A stretch of DNA of 64,000 nt, taken from assembly GCA_032164245.1 (NCBI GenBank), contig JAVMKO010000006.1, positions 2,557,001 through 2,621,000 of the forward strand, in the 5' to 3' direction. The notes below the pieces were generated by a model. The model ran no database searches. It had not been told where the DNA came from and worked only from the letters and a program-made list of their open reading frames with translations. Source of the stretch: Sternotherus odoratus. Taxonomy: Eukaryota > Chordata > Testudines > Kinosternidae. Made by a program: the position numbers and the translations under genes. This document shows positions 62,101 to 64,000 of this stretch, one piece after another; positions within the stretch are counted from its first letter, which is position 1; every line of letters begins with the position of its first letter.

Positions 62101-64000
62101 TAGGGACAGTCCCGATTTTTGGGTCTTTCTTATATAAGCTCCTATTACCCCTGACCCCGTCCCGATTTTTCATACTTGTTGTCTGGTCATCCTACTAGGA
62201 GCACTTCTGGTTAGCCTGGTCTTCCAGACTGTAGGACTTTTTGCTCACTGGTGTTGCGACATTACTCTTGCTCTTACATATTGCATCATCCCCTGAAACT
62301 CTGTCACTTAGACACTCCTGTCAAGTGCCAAATCCCTTTAAAAATTGCCCCCTTAATCTTGATAGCATTCCATAGATTCTCTCCAATCTGTCACTTGAGC
62401 TATTCCCTTCACTGCCTGCTTGCTAAGTTCCTCCAGCCTGGATCTAGTCCTGGTCTTTTCCCTCCAGTCCATGCATTAGGAATTGCTCTTCTACTTGTGC
62501 TTTATTTCCGCCAAGCCCACAAGTCACTTCTTTTCTTTGTCTCTCTCTTCTAAATGTCCTTTTTCTCTTTAGTGGGTGACCGACAAGCTATATATGTATT
62601 GTTAGAATGTCGTACTGCTCTGTTCACAACTTAGGTTTGTAAGTGCTCTACTAACACCAATATCAAATTTCTATCTGGAAGCTAAAATAACAAAACCGGA
62701 AGAGCAGTTTGAATATTCAGAACTGCATGTGTCTAATTTGCAGTTGCGCTTTCGTGTACATACATGGTAGTTGGGTGCATACTTCTGAAATTTTGGGTGA
62801 AAATTTTCTGTTTTATGTTTGCATGAAGGTAGTGACTTGCTGGCACCACCTCTGGTGAGAAAATAGACTTGAGTGGAGTTTTTAAAGGATAATAAAGATG
62901 CTGATTTGTATCATTTTAAATGACTCTATAGATTGGTGTCCTTGTGTAGAATGTTTCAGAGCACAATAATTTGTTACTAATAAAGTTAGTGATTGTATGT
63001 TGAAAGGTAAGTTTACTATTCATCCTTAAAATAGATTATTTTTAAATTAATCTATTTAAAATAGATTTGTCTTAAAAAAAAGACACTTAAAAGATTGTTT
63101 TCCGTCAGCATTTGCAACCTGATTGATGCAGCACTGTGCCAATGTAGGAGGGCCAGAGAGTAAAAAATTATTTGAAACAAAAATGAAATTTATTCTTCTA
63201 TTTTAATTGTGCATTCTAATGTGTATGTGTGAGATATTGAGATATAACAATCACTCTTTAAAAAGTTTGATGCCAGGGAGTGGAAATGGACATCTCCTTG
63301 TACAAAGTTAAAATAATATCCAAATTTCAGCAGTTGATCAGTAAAACAGAGTTGCAGCTTGAGTGGAAGAATTTAAAACACTGGGCTTTCAATAAACGTT
63401 GAAAGAGTGAGGCAATATAGATTAGCCCTTTCCATGGGTCATTAATGACATTTGTATGTTACTGTTTCTTCTCTAGTCATTTGCACACTGCAGTGAGAAG
63501 ATGCACAGCCCAGCACTTATCAGATGTGGTGGAACGAATGGGACTGGGACGGATATTATCTGGAATTAAGGATGTTACTGACAGGATTTTACCGGCTGTA
63601 GCCAAGTTTGTGCAGGATAGCTCACAAGAAACAAGGTCAGTAGATAGTAGTATTACTTTATATATAGCAAATAACTGTTCCAGATGGATACTAAAGATTA
63701 TTTTCATTCTTTAACTTGCTAAACTAGCTTTTTTGCCTTGTCATGTATCTAAACTAACTTCTCTTGTGTGGTTTCTTTGGAGGAGATGGTGAGGGTATAT
63801 GAATATCTGAAGGTCTTTCTGCACTTAGAAAATTACATTTTAAGATGCATTCTATTGTGATCAATTAGACGTATGGTAATGGGCCAAATTTCCCTAATAT
63901 TTCTAGGTTAATATGAAATGGTTTGCTACGATTTTAGGTACTATGGTCGAAAGATGCTCTTCAGTATGATGACTCACCCAGACTTTGACAAAATGCTTGA
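21447..64000 (+). CDS. TOGARAM1: TOG array regulator of axonemal microtubules 1 (17 exons, 3' end outside window)
   Basis: TOGARAM1 (FAM179B, Crescerin-1; worm CHE-12) is a ciliary protein whose TOG domains bind tubulin and promote axonemal microtubule growth; human loss causes Joubert syndrome. Exons: 21447-23177, 35669-35825, 37451-37585, 38599-38892, 42128-42393, 44300-44529, 46091-46194, 46606-46773, 48911-49000, 49498-49673, 51409-51577, 51895-52029, 56522-56675, 58065-58170, 58540-58775, 63477-63635, 63938-64000+. Every junction is GT-AG and all phases join. About 1,458 codons cover TOG1 and TOG2 (exon 1), a long Ser-rich linker (exons 2-12) and TOG3 (exons 13-17). TOG4 lies beyond the window. 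Exons 8 and 12 are absent from the human protein as I recall it and may be alternative. Confidence 0.95.
23655..26838 (+). mobile_element. CR1 LINE, 5' truncated, nearly intact ORF2 and full 3' end
   Basis: CR1 is a non-LTR retrotransposon of the Jockey/CR1 group. The copy lacks ORF1 and the 5' UTR, as expected of truncated reverse transcription. Its 3' UTR includes the diagnostic GGGCTAGATGGACCTTTGGT and CTGACCCAGTATGGCCGTTC, ending in TTCTTATG repeats with no poly(A). The orientation is the same as TOGARAM1. The 5' limit is approximate and a target duplication was not identified. Confidence 0.95.
23737..26634 (+). CDS. CR1 ORF2 protein: endonuclease and reverse transcriptase
   Basis: The 965-residue frame has no stop or frameshift from ATG 23737 to TAG 26632-26634; it stays open upstream to 23665. 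The apurinic-type endonuclease is at the N-terminus ([32 protein letters not shown]). The reverse transcriptase follows with N-K-S-P-G-P-D-G, the [13 protein letters not shown] block, [11 protein letters not shown] and the catalytic F-A-D-D (about residue 690). The C-terminal part includes [12 protein letters not shown] and L-W-N-S-L-P. Its length is normal for CR1 ORF2 (about 900-1000). The intact frame suggests a young copy, though loss of the 5' end means it probably lacks a promoter. Confidence 0.93.
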   Translation: MEKDKGGARSDEKFSHKESDTPGKSRQINSDQFLKCLYTNARSLNNKMGELECLVLEEDIDIIGITETWWTEDNQWDTIIPGYKIYRKDRIGRGGGGVALYVKDSVESNEVKILNESTCSIESLWIVIPCSNKNITIWLYYRPPDQDSDRDDEMLREIREAVKIKNPIIVGDFNYPNIDWVHVTSGRNAEMKFLDTLNDCFLEQLVQEPTRVEATLDLVLSGAQDLVQEVTIKGPLGNSDHNIITFNIPMVGITPQKPNTGAFNFKKGNYERMRGLVKRKLKGKVTKVKSLQAAWTLFKDTIIKAQLKCIPQIKKQRQKTKKESPWLNSQVKEAVREKKASFKKWKSNPSEVNRKEHKHCQMKCKNVIRKAKMEFEEQLAKNSKGNNKMFFKYVRSRKPAKQPVGPLDDTDTKGALKDDRVIAEKLNEFFASVFTAEDVREIPKPELSFVGDESEVLSQIEVSVEEVLELIDKLNCNKSPGPDGIHPRVLKELKCEIAALLTRVCNLSFKSATVPSDWKIANVTPIFKKGSRGDPGNYRPVSLTSVPGKLVETIVKNKIVRHIEEHKLLGKSQHGFCKGKSCLTNLLEFFEGVSKHVDKGDPVDIVYLDFQKAFDKVPHQRLLRKLSCHGIRGKILSWIENWLKDREQRVGINGTFSEWRGVTSGVPQGSVLGPILFNLFINDLEEGVNSDVAKFADDTKLLKVVRTKADCEELQKDLTKLSDWATKWQMKFNVDKCKVMHIGKNNPNYTYNMMGANLATTNQEKDLGVIVDSSLKASMQCAAAVKKANRMLGIIKKGIENKSENILLPLYKSMVRPHLEYCVQMWSPHLKKDILALEKVQRRATKMIRGLERVPYEERLRRLGLFSLEKRRLRGDMIEVYKIMSGVEEVNKEKLFTCSQNRRTRGHSMKLACSRFKTNKRKFFFTQRTVNLWNSLPEEAVKARTITGFKRELDKFMEAKSINGY
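27036..27450. repeat. fold-back inverted repeat (arms about 165 bp)
   Basis: The left arm 27036-27204 and right arm about 27286-27450 are near-perfect reverse complements: AAAGCCAGGAATACTTGTAG opposite CTACAAGTATTCCTGGCTTT, through TTGTACATTAGTATACC opposite GGTATGCTAATGTACAA. The loop is about 80 bp. Just outside the right arm is ACGGATGCAGACTAACACAG. Each arm belongs to the repeat family also seen at 17137-17215 and in part at 28985-29110. It may be a fold-back insertion or two copies in inverted orientation. Confidence 0.92.
28985..29110 (+). repeat. interspersed repeat of CATCCGACGAAGTGGG type
   Basis: GCATCCGACGAAGTGGGTAT, AAAAGCTTATGCTTCAATA, TAAGGTGCCACAGGATC and CCAGACTAACACAGCTACC form a well-known amniote repeat related in sequence to the right arm of the 27.0-kb fold-back. 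The class is not certain. Confidence 0.7.
29197..29815. repeat. unclassified repeat with tRNA-like segment
   Basis: GAGCTTAGGCTCAGTGTTGC, GCCTAACTTTAGGTACC and later GGCGCCTACAAGGGTTAGGT have the style of abundant turtle interspersed repeats (GTGCCTAA words). A middle piece AGCACAATGGTTAGCATG... resembles a tRNA 5' half. Ends and duplication are unresolved, and several minus-strand frames here have no recognisable product. Confidence 0.35.
30235..30510. repeat. possible hAT-type MITE remnant
   Basis: The 3' part GTAAACGTTTAACTGTTGTA and TTTTAACTAGTTACATGGTT resembles the AACCGGTTAA-rich ends of some hAT elements, after a GC-rich centre. No full TIR pair was seen. Confidence 0.3.
31557..31867. 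mobile_element. palindromic hAT MITE
   Basis: The left end CAGGGCCGGCTCTACG pairs with the complement of the right end CAGGACCGGCTCCAGG. The 8-bp flanks TTCCTGTA and TTCTGGTA (31549-31556, 31868-31875) match at six of eight. Inside, 31611-31648 (CTTTCGGTGGCACACCTG...) and 31739-31776 are reverse complements, so most of the element can fold back on itself. Confidence 0.82.
32314..32593. mobile_element. MITE remnant of TAAGGGTATGTCT type
   Basis: The start CTAAGGGTATGTCTGCACTAC and inner GCTGCAGCTGTGGCGTAGAC, AGCTAGGTCAACAGAAGAAT match a common turtle DNA element by memory. The other end is diverged (AGTAAACCAGGG), so the TSD is not readable. Confidence 0.5.
33318..33742. mobile_element. hAT-like non-autonomous element
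   Basis: One end reads CAGGGTTGACAAACTGAGCC and the other is the complement of AGAGGTGGTCAACCTGTGGC, a pair typical of turtle hAT elements carrying CCGGAGCCACA. Flanks TTTAGTCC and TCTAGTCC are a possible TSD if the ends are set one base inward. GC-rich interior, no transposase. Confidence 0.65.
34272..34937. mobile_element. PIF/Harbinger-like non-autonomous element
   Basis: The left end GGTCTTGGCTGCACTTGCAG and complement of the right end GGGCTTGGCTTCACTGGCAC are TIRs, flanked by TTA at 34269-34271 and 34938-34940, the TWA target of PIF/Harbinger. Inside are AGCGCT-rich words (GTAGAGCGCTTTGGG, AGCGCACTCTAGGG). No transposase. Confidence 0.75.
35669..35825 (+). CDS. TOGARAM1: TOGARAM1 exon 2
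   Basis: The 157-bp exon (acceptor TTTTCTTACAG, donor CCTG|GTAAGT, phase 0 to 1) encodes F-C-P-Y-N-D-F...[19 protein letters not shown], matching the linker after TOG2 in vertebrate TOGARAM1. Confidence 0.93.
35826..37450 (+). other. TOGARAM1: TOGARAM1 intron 2
   Basis: AT-rich intron with T-runs near 35950-35985. No gene, RNA or confident repeat was seen. Confidence 0.85.
37451..37585 (+). CDS. TOGARAM1: TOGARAM1 exon 3
   Basis: The 135-bp symmetric phase-1 exon (acceptor CCTTTGGTAAG, donor AAAG|GTACCT) encodes [16 protein letters not shown]...[10 protein letters not shown]. The alignment to the known protein (T-H-Q-T-N-L-S-G-K-C) fixes this acceptor over the later CATCAG. Confidence 0.9.
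37586..38598 (+). other. TOGARAM1: TOGARAM1 intron 3
   Basis: Intron of 1.0 kb, nearly half occupied by the CR1 fragment at 37835-38290. Nothing else was recognised. Confidence 0.88.
37835..38290 (+). mobile_element. CR1 LINE 3' fragment (sense)
   Basis: The fragment starts in the last part of ORF2 ([11 protein letters not shown], then Y-E-E-R-L-R) with frameshifts and stops, and continues to GGGGGTTGGACTAGATGACC. It differs in detail from the 23.6-kb copy, so it comes from another, older CR1 subfamily. The final octamer repeats are lost. Confidence 0.9.
38599..38892 (+). CDS. TOGARAM1: TOGARAM1 exon 4
   Basis: The 294-bp phase-1 exon (acceptor CTTCTAATATCAG, donor GCAG|GTAAAA) encodes a Ser/Pro-rich linker: V-C-A-S-L-N-F near the start, then [18 protein letters not shown] and [14 protein letters not shown], all conserved landmarks of the protein. 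Confidence 0.95.
39614..39780. mobile_element. PIF/Harbinger-like MITE
   Basis: The left end GGACACGTCTTCACTGGCAA and complement of the right end GGGCTTGTCTACACTGGCAC are TIRs flanked by TTA on both sides (39611-39613, 39781-39783). 167 bp, no coding capacity; contains GAGAGAGCTCTCCC. Confidence 0.8.
39796..40095. mobile_element. Harbinger-like MITE, second copy type
   Basis: The left end GGCTATGATTACACTACACA and the complement of the right end CAAAATGTCTACACTACACA form TIRs; the flanks are TTA (39793-39795) and TTT. It lies 15 bp after the previous element but its interior is unrelated, so it is a separate insertion. Confidence 0.68.
40221..40390. mobile_element. hAT MITE with perfect 8-bp TSD
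   Basis: Left end CAGGCCTGCACAACTC, right end complement CAGGCCTGCACAACTG, flanked by GTGTAGGG at 40213-40220 and 40391-40398. 170 bp, GC-rich centre (GCGGGCC words), noncoding. Confidence 0.93.
40582..41040. mobile_element. hAT-type element with internal inverted repeat
   Basis: The left end TAAGGCCCTATCAAATTCAG and the complement of the right end TAGGCCCCTACCAAATTCAC are TIRs. The flanks ATTATAAG (40574-40581) and ATCATAAG (41041-41048) form an 8-bp TSD with one mismatch. The inner GTACTGCTACCCTTACTTT pairs with AAGTAAGGGTGGCAATAC. I know this family from turtle and crocodile sequence; noncoding. Confidence 0.85.
42128..42393 (+). CDS. TOGARAM1: TOGARAM1 exon 5
   Basis: The 266-bp exon (acceptor TATCTTACCCAG, phase 1 to 0) encodes [30 protein letters not shown] and D-L-S-E-L-N. 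The donor GAG|GTTGGA is weak (no A at +3, no AG at +4/+5); read-through continues 36 codons to a stop. Confidence 0.93.
42394..44299 (+). other. TOGARAM1: TOGARAM1 intron 5
   Basis: 1.9-kb intron. Purine-rich between 43640 and 43930. No gene or confident repeat was seen. Confidence 0.85.
44300..44529 (+). CDS. TOGARAM1: TOGARAM1 exon 6
   Basis: 230-bp exon (acceptor TTCTCTTTAG, donor GATGAT|GTGAGT, phase 0 to 2) encoding [27 protein letters not shown] and a Ser-rich stretch. One of the most conserved linker exons. Confidence 0.96.
44530..46090 (+). other. TOGARAM1: TOGARAM1 intron 6
   Basis: 1.6-kb intron. I see no gene; 45250-45900 is unique-looking sequence with short frames only. Confidence 0.85.
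46091..46194 (+). CDS. TOGARAM1: TOGARAM1 exon 7
   Basis: 104-bp exon (acceptor TGTATTGCAG, donor ACAG|GTAATT, phase 2 to 1). It encodes I-S-D-I-F-P-L-L-G and V-E-Q-S-P-S, matching the family. It was located by phase and homology because it is too short to stand out. Confidence 0.9.
46195..46605 (+). other. TOGARAM1: TOGARAM1 intron 7
   Basis: Short AT-rich intron, nothing recognised. Confidence 0.85.
46606..46773 (+). CDS. TOGARAM1: TOGARAM1 exon 8 (candidate cassette exon)
   Basis: The 168-bp frame-open segment (acceptor GTTGTGCAG, donor AAAG|GTTAGT) is symmetric, phase 1 on both sides, so its 56 codons can be skipped without a frame change. It encodes [11 protein letters not shown]...Y-E-D-D-K-Q-R-E...G-L-N-K-E-H. 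I do not recall it in the main human protein, where the flanking sequences abut. It could be an isoform-specific exon. Support is intact frame and splice sites only. Confidence 0.68.
46774..48910 (+). other. TOGARAM1: TOGARAM1 intron 8
   Basis: 2.1-kb intron. A G-rich/purine tract lies at 47929-48060. No gene or confident repeat. Confidence 0.85.
48911..49000 (+). CDS. TOGARAM1: TOGARAM1 exon 9 (tandem acceptors)
   Basis: 90-bp phase-1 symmetric exon encoding G-S-T-S-S-L-Q-Q...[13 protein letters not shown]. The acceptor TTTACAG at 48910 gives exact length match to the known G-S-S-S-N-P-Q-Q region. A second acceptor TTTTTAG nine bases upstream (exon start 48902) also keeps frame and adds three residues (F-T-G). 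Donor GTATTT is weak. Confidence 0.88.
49001..49497 (+). other. TOGARAM1: TOGARAM1 intron 9
   Basis: Short AT-rich intron; no feature recognised. Confidence 0.85.
49498..49673 (+). CDS. TOGARAM1: TOGARAM1 exon 10
   Basis: 176-bp exon (acceptor CCATTTCAG, donor AAAGAT|GTAAGA, phase 1 to 0) encoding [14 protein letters not shown]-like, [14 protein letters not shown] and E-N-E-K-D; clear family match. Confidence 0.94.
49674..51408 (+). other. TOGARAM1: TOGARAM1 intron 10
   Basis: 1.7-kb intron with a CR1 fragment in antisense near 50.74-50.90 kb; the remainder shows nothing. Confidence 0.85.
50742..50900 (-). mobile_element. CR1 LINE 3' fragment (antisense)
   Basis: GCGGCCAGTAGAGACCATCG, ATCATCTGGTCTGACATCCT and ACATCACAGAACCTCAC match the complement of the 3' UTR of an older CR1 subfamily. 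Truncated, no target duplication seen. Confidence 0.65.
51409..51577 (+). CDS. TOGARAM1: TOGARAM1 exon 11
   Basis: 169-bp exon (acceptor TTTTTTTTCAG, donor GAAA|GTAATG, phase 0 to 1) encoding a highly charged coil: [19 protein letters not shown] then E-K-M-A-S-E. Matches the K-M-R-Q-K-R-K-E-E-K-E segment of the known protein. Confidence 0.93.
51578..51894 (+). other. TOGARAM1: TOGARAM1 intron 11
   Basis: Short intron with a strong CT-rich acceptor tract. Nothing else. Confidence 0.85.
51895..52029 (+). CDS. TOGARAM1: TOGARAM1 exon 12 (candidate cassette exon)
   Basis: 135-bp segment, phase 1 in and out (acceptor CTCTTTTTTGTAG, donor TTCAG|GTAAGG). It encodes [34 protein letters not shown]. 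Splice sites are excellent and the frame is intact. The main human protein as I recall runs straight from exon 11 to exon 13, so this 45-codon exon is probably alternative. Skipping changes only the junction codon. Confidence 0.8.
52474..52550. repeat. palindromic MITE-like repeat
   Basis: TTGGGTGAAATTTTGGGTC at the left is mirrored by TAGAATTTCACCCAA at the right, around AAGTCAATGGCAAAACTCCC. This CAATGG/CCATTG palindrome type is common in bird and turtle DNA. 77 bp, noncoding. Confidence 0.7.
52635..52745. repeat. degraded palindromic repeat (GGTCCTGATCCTACAAAG type)
   Basis: CAGGTCCTGATCCTACAAAG, ACTTAAGTACATGAGTAATC and AATTAAGCACATGACTAAAG are the arms of a common sauropsid palindromic repeat; the second arm is incomplete. 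Confidence 0.5.
52953..53135 (-). mobile_element. tRNA-derived turtle SINE (Cry/tortoise Pol III type), antisense
   Basis: Read on the minus strand from 53135, the head has a Pol III A box (TAGCTCAGTGG) and B box region (GTGAGTTCAATCC), then a body GGGCCATTTAGGGATCTGGG and a CR1-like tail with CTGGACTCAATGACC ending in TTCCAATTCTATGAG. The tRNA head plus CR1-like tail is the known structure of cryptodiran turtle SINEs, which borrow CR1 for reverse transcription. It is a SINE and not a tRNA gene. Confidence 0.88.
54382..55122 (+). mobile_element. unclassified repeat element, copy B
   Basis: The head ACTAGCGAAAATACCCGGCG/TTGCTCGGG matches copies A and C. It is followed by a C-rich block of CCCCGACCAAACCCGACACC type with two or three diverged units of the 45-bp GTCCGTTGGAGGGGGGAGGG repeat on either side. 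The tail has GGGGGGCGTCAGAGGTGAGA, ACCAAATTTCAAGTCTCTAG, an ATAC run and CTTTTATATATATAGAC. It ends one base or so before copy C begins, so the two are head to tail. Confidence 0.8.
55124..56292 (+). mobile_element. unclassified repeat element, copy C
   Basis: The head (ACTAGCATAAGTGCCCGGCG) and first 190 bp are nearly identical to copy A. The centre holds a C-rich block, then an inverted G-rich block (about 55365-55700), then another C-rich block. Only about two units of the 46-bp repeat are present (55945-56020) before the shared tail (GTGATTGGCCCTGAAAGACT to CTTTTATATATATATAGAT). Copy C is thus the compact relative of copy A. Confidence 0.8.
56522..56675 (+). CDS. TOGARAM1: TOGARAM1 exon 13 (start of TOG3)
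   Basis: 154-bp exon (acceptor TTCATGACTTGACAG, donor GACTG|GTGTGT, phase 1 to 2) encoding [25 protein letters not shown] and [14 protein letters not shown], the first TOG3 helix. It begins 230 bases after copy C. Confidence 0.95.
57272..58012 (-). mobile_element. CR1 LINE fragment (antisense) with nested hAT
   Basis: On the minus strand the segment encodes a degraded ORF2 C-terminus ([28 protein letters not shown]) and runs to the 3' sequence AGATGACCTCTAAGTCCCTT, then a tail near GATTCTG. A 112-bp hAT splits it at 57317-57428. Its upstream end lies only about 50 nt from the exon 14 acceptor. Confidence 0.88.
57317..57428. mobile_element. hAT MITE nested in CR1
   Basis: Left end CAGTGTTTCTCAGCC and right end complement CAGTGTTTCTTAACG are TIRs; the flanks ATCTAGTC and CTCTAGTT are the CR1's own GATCTAGTCC word duplicated (six of eight match). 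The insertion is therefore younger than the CR1. Confidence 0.85.
58065..58170 (+). CDS. TOGARAM1: TOGARAM1 exon 14 (TOG3)
   Basis: 106-bp exon (acceptor TTTTATATAG, donor CAAGAG|GTATAA, phase 2 to 0): [29 protein letters not shown]. Family match is clear. Confidence 0.95.
58171..58539 (+). other. TOGARAM1: TOGARAM1 intron 14
   Basis: Short intron, T-rich acceptor tract. No other feature. Confidence 0.88.
58540..58775 (+). CDS. TOGARAM1: TOGARAM1 exon 15 (TOG3)
   Basis: 236-bp exon (acceptor CCTGTTTGCAG, donor CAAAG|GTAACT, phase 0 to 2): [51 protein letters not shown]. Nearly identical to the mammalian sequence; these HEAT loops carry the tubulin-facing surface in TOG domains. Confidence 0.97.
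60040..60455 (+). mobile_element. CR1-like LINE 3' fragment
   Basis: The 3' words GGAAAGGAATTTTCTGCC, TTCCTCTGCAGCACGTGG and GAGGTTAGACTGGATGATCT with TGGTCCCTTCTGGCCTTAAA follow the order of CR1 3' UTRs. Diverged, no ORF, ends approximate. Confidence 0.6.
61462..61660 (+). mobile_element. tRNA-derived turtle SINE (Cry/tortoise Pol III type)
   Basis: GGGGAGGGATAGCTCAGTGG opens the element with a Pol III A box; GTGAGTTCAATCC is the B box. The body GGGCCATTTAGGGATATGGG and tail GGGGGTTGGACTAGATACCT, ending TTCTATGATTCTAT, are CR1-like. Same family and opposite orientation to 52953-53135; nearly full length. Confidence 0.92.
62075..62194. mobile_element. hAT MITE with perfect 8-bp TSD
   Basis: Left end TAGGGTGACCAGATGTCC and the complement of the right end TAGGATGACCAGACAAC are TIRs; CTAGGAGC flanks both sides (62067-62074, 62195-62202). 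120 bp, with two CAGTCCCGATTTTT/CCCGTCCCGATTTTT words. A well-known short amniote type. Confidence 0.92.
63477..63635 (+). CDS. TOGARAM1: TOGARAM1 exon 16 (TOG3)
   Basis: 159-bp exon (acceptor TTCTTCTCTAG, donor ACAAG|GTCAGT, phase 2 to 2): [19 protein letters not shown], then [19 protein letters not shown]. Clear TOG3 continuation. Confidence 0.96.
63636..63937 (+). other. TOGARAM1: TOGARAM1 intron 16
   Basis: 302-bp AT-rich intron, nothing else recognised. Confidence 0.88.
63938..64000 (+). CDS. TOGARAM1: TOGARAM1 exon 17 (cut by window end)
   Basis: Begins after acceptor CGATTTTAG, phase 2; encodes [21 protein letters not shown]. The exon, the rest of the linker and TOG4 continue to the right of the window. 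Confidence 0.92.

Larger units (their letters stand above)
58776..63476 (+). other. TOGARAM1: TOGARAM1 intron 15
   Basis: 4.7-kb intron with a CR1 fragment (about 60.04-60.46 kb), a sense SINE (61462-61660) and a hAT MITE (62075-62194). 58776-60040 and 62203-63476 contain nothing recognised. A minus-strand frame at 61060-61437 matches no family I know. Confidence 0.88.

Overview
The window is vertebrate nuclear DNA, and the repeats point to a turtle, probably a cryptodire. Two tRNA-headed SINEs of the turtle (Cry/tortoise Pol III) type are fused to CR1-like tails, there is a near-intact CR1 LINE whose 3' end is an octamer-like TTCTTATG repeat, and hAT, Tigger-like and Harbinger-like DNA elements are abundant. 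These assignments come from sequence recognised by eye plus family knowledge; no database search was run.

Two protein-coding genes lie head to head around a CpG island at about 20.4-22.1 kb. To the left, on the minus strand, is KLHL28, a BTB-BACK-Kelch adaptor: a 5' exon ending at 20941, coding exon 2 (11209-10311) and coding exon 3 (3448-3005). The last roughly 124 codons lie beyond base 1. To the right, on the plus strand, is TOGARAM1 (FAM179B/Crescerin-1), a ciliary TOG-domain microtubule protein. Seventeen coding exons were traced by splice phase from 21447 to the window end, where exon 17 is cut off; about 1,458 codons are present and TOG4 is not. All exon junctions obey GT-AG and the frames join without a stop. 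The KLHL28-TOGARAM1 head-to-head arrangement is also the mammalian order as far as I know it. The shared promoter carries ETS, YY1, ZNF143-like and E-box motifs.

Most other sequence is intronic and repeat-rich. KLHL28 introns hold a Tigger-like element (1956-2379), a 1.3-kb hAT element with three internal tandem arrays (4868-6152), a GC-rich repeat with a proline-rich open frame (6.3-7.8 kb), another hAT element (9426-10260), and a 3-kb element made mostly of about 50 copies of a 46-bp minisatellite (13334-16320). TOGARAM1 intron 1 holds a sense CR1 with a 965-codon uninterrupted ORF2 (23737-26634), a 415-bp fold-back, and several DNA transposons. Intron 4 has four DNA elements within 1.5 kb. 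Intron 12 holds two further copies, arranged head-to-tail, of the 13.3-kb element family. Intron 13 has a CR1 carrying a nested hAT that ends about 50 bases before exon 14.

I found no undescribed multi-gene system. The most unusual structure is the three-copy repeat family at 13.3, 54.4 and 55.1 kb: a hairpin-like head, a conserved 3' domain and a rotating-frame minisatellite that generates very long spurious open frames.
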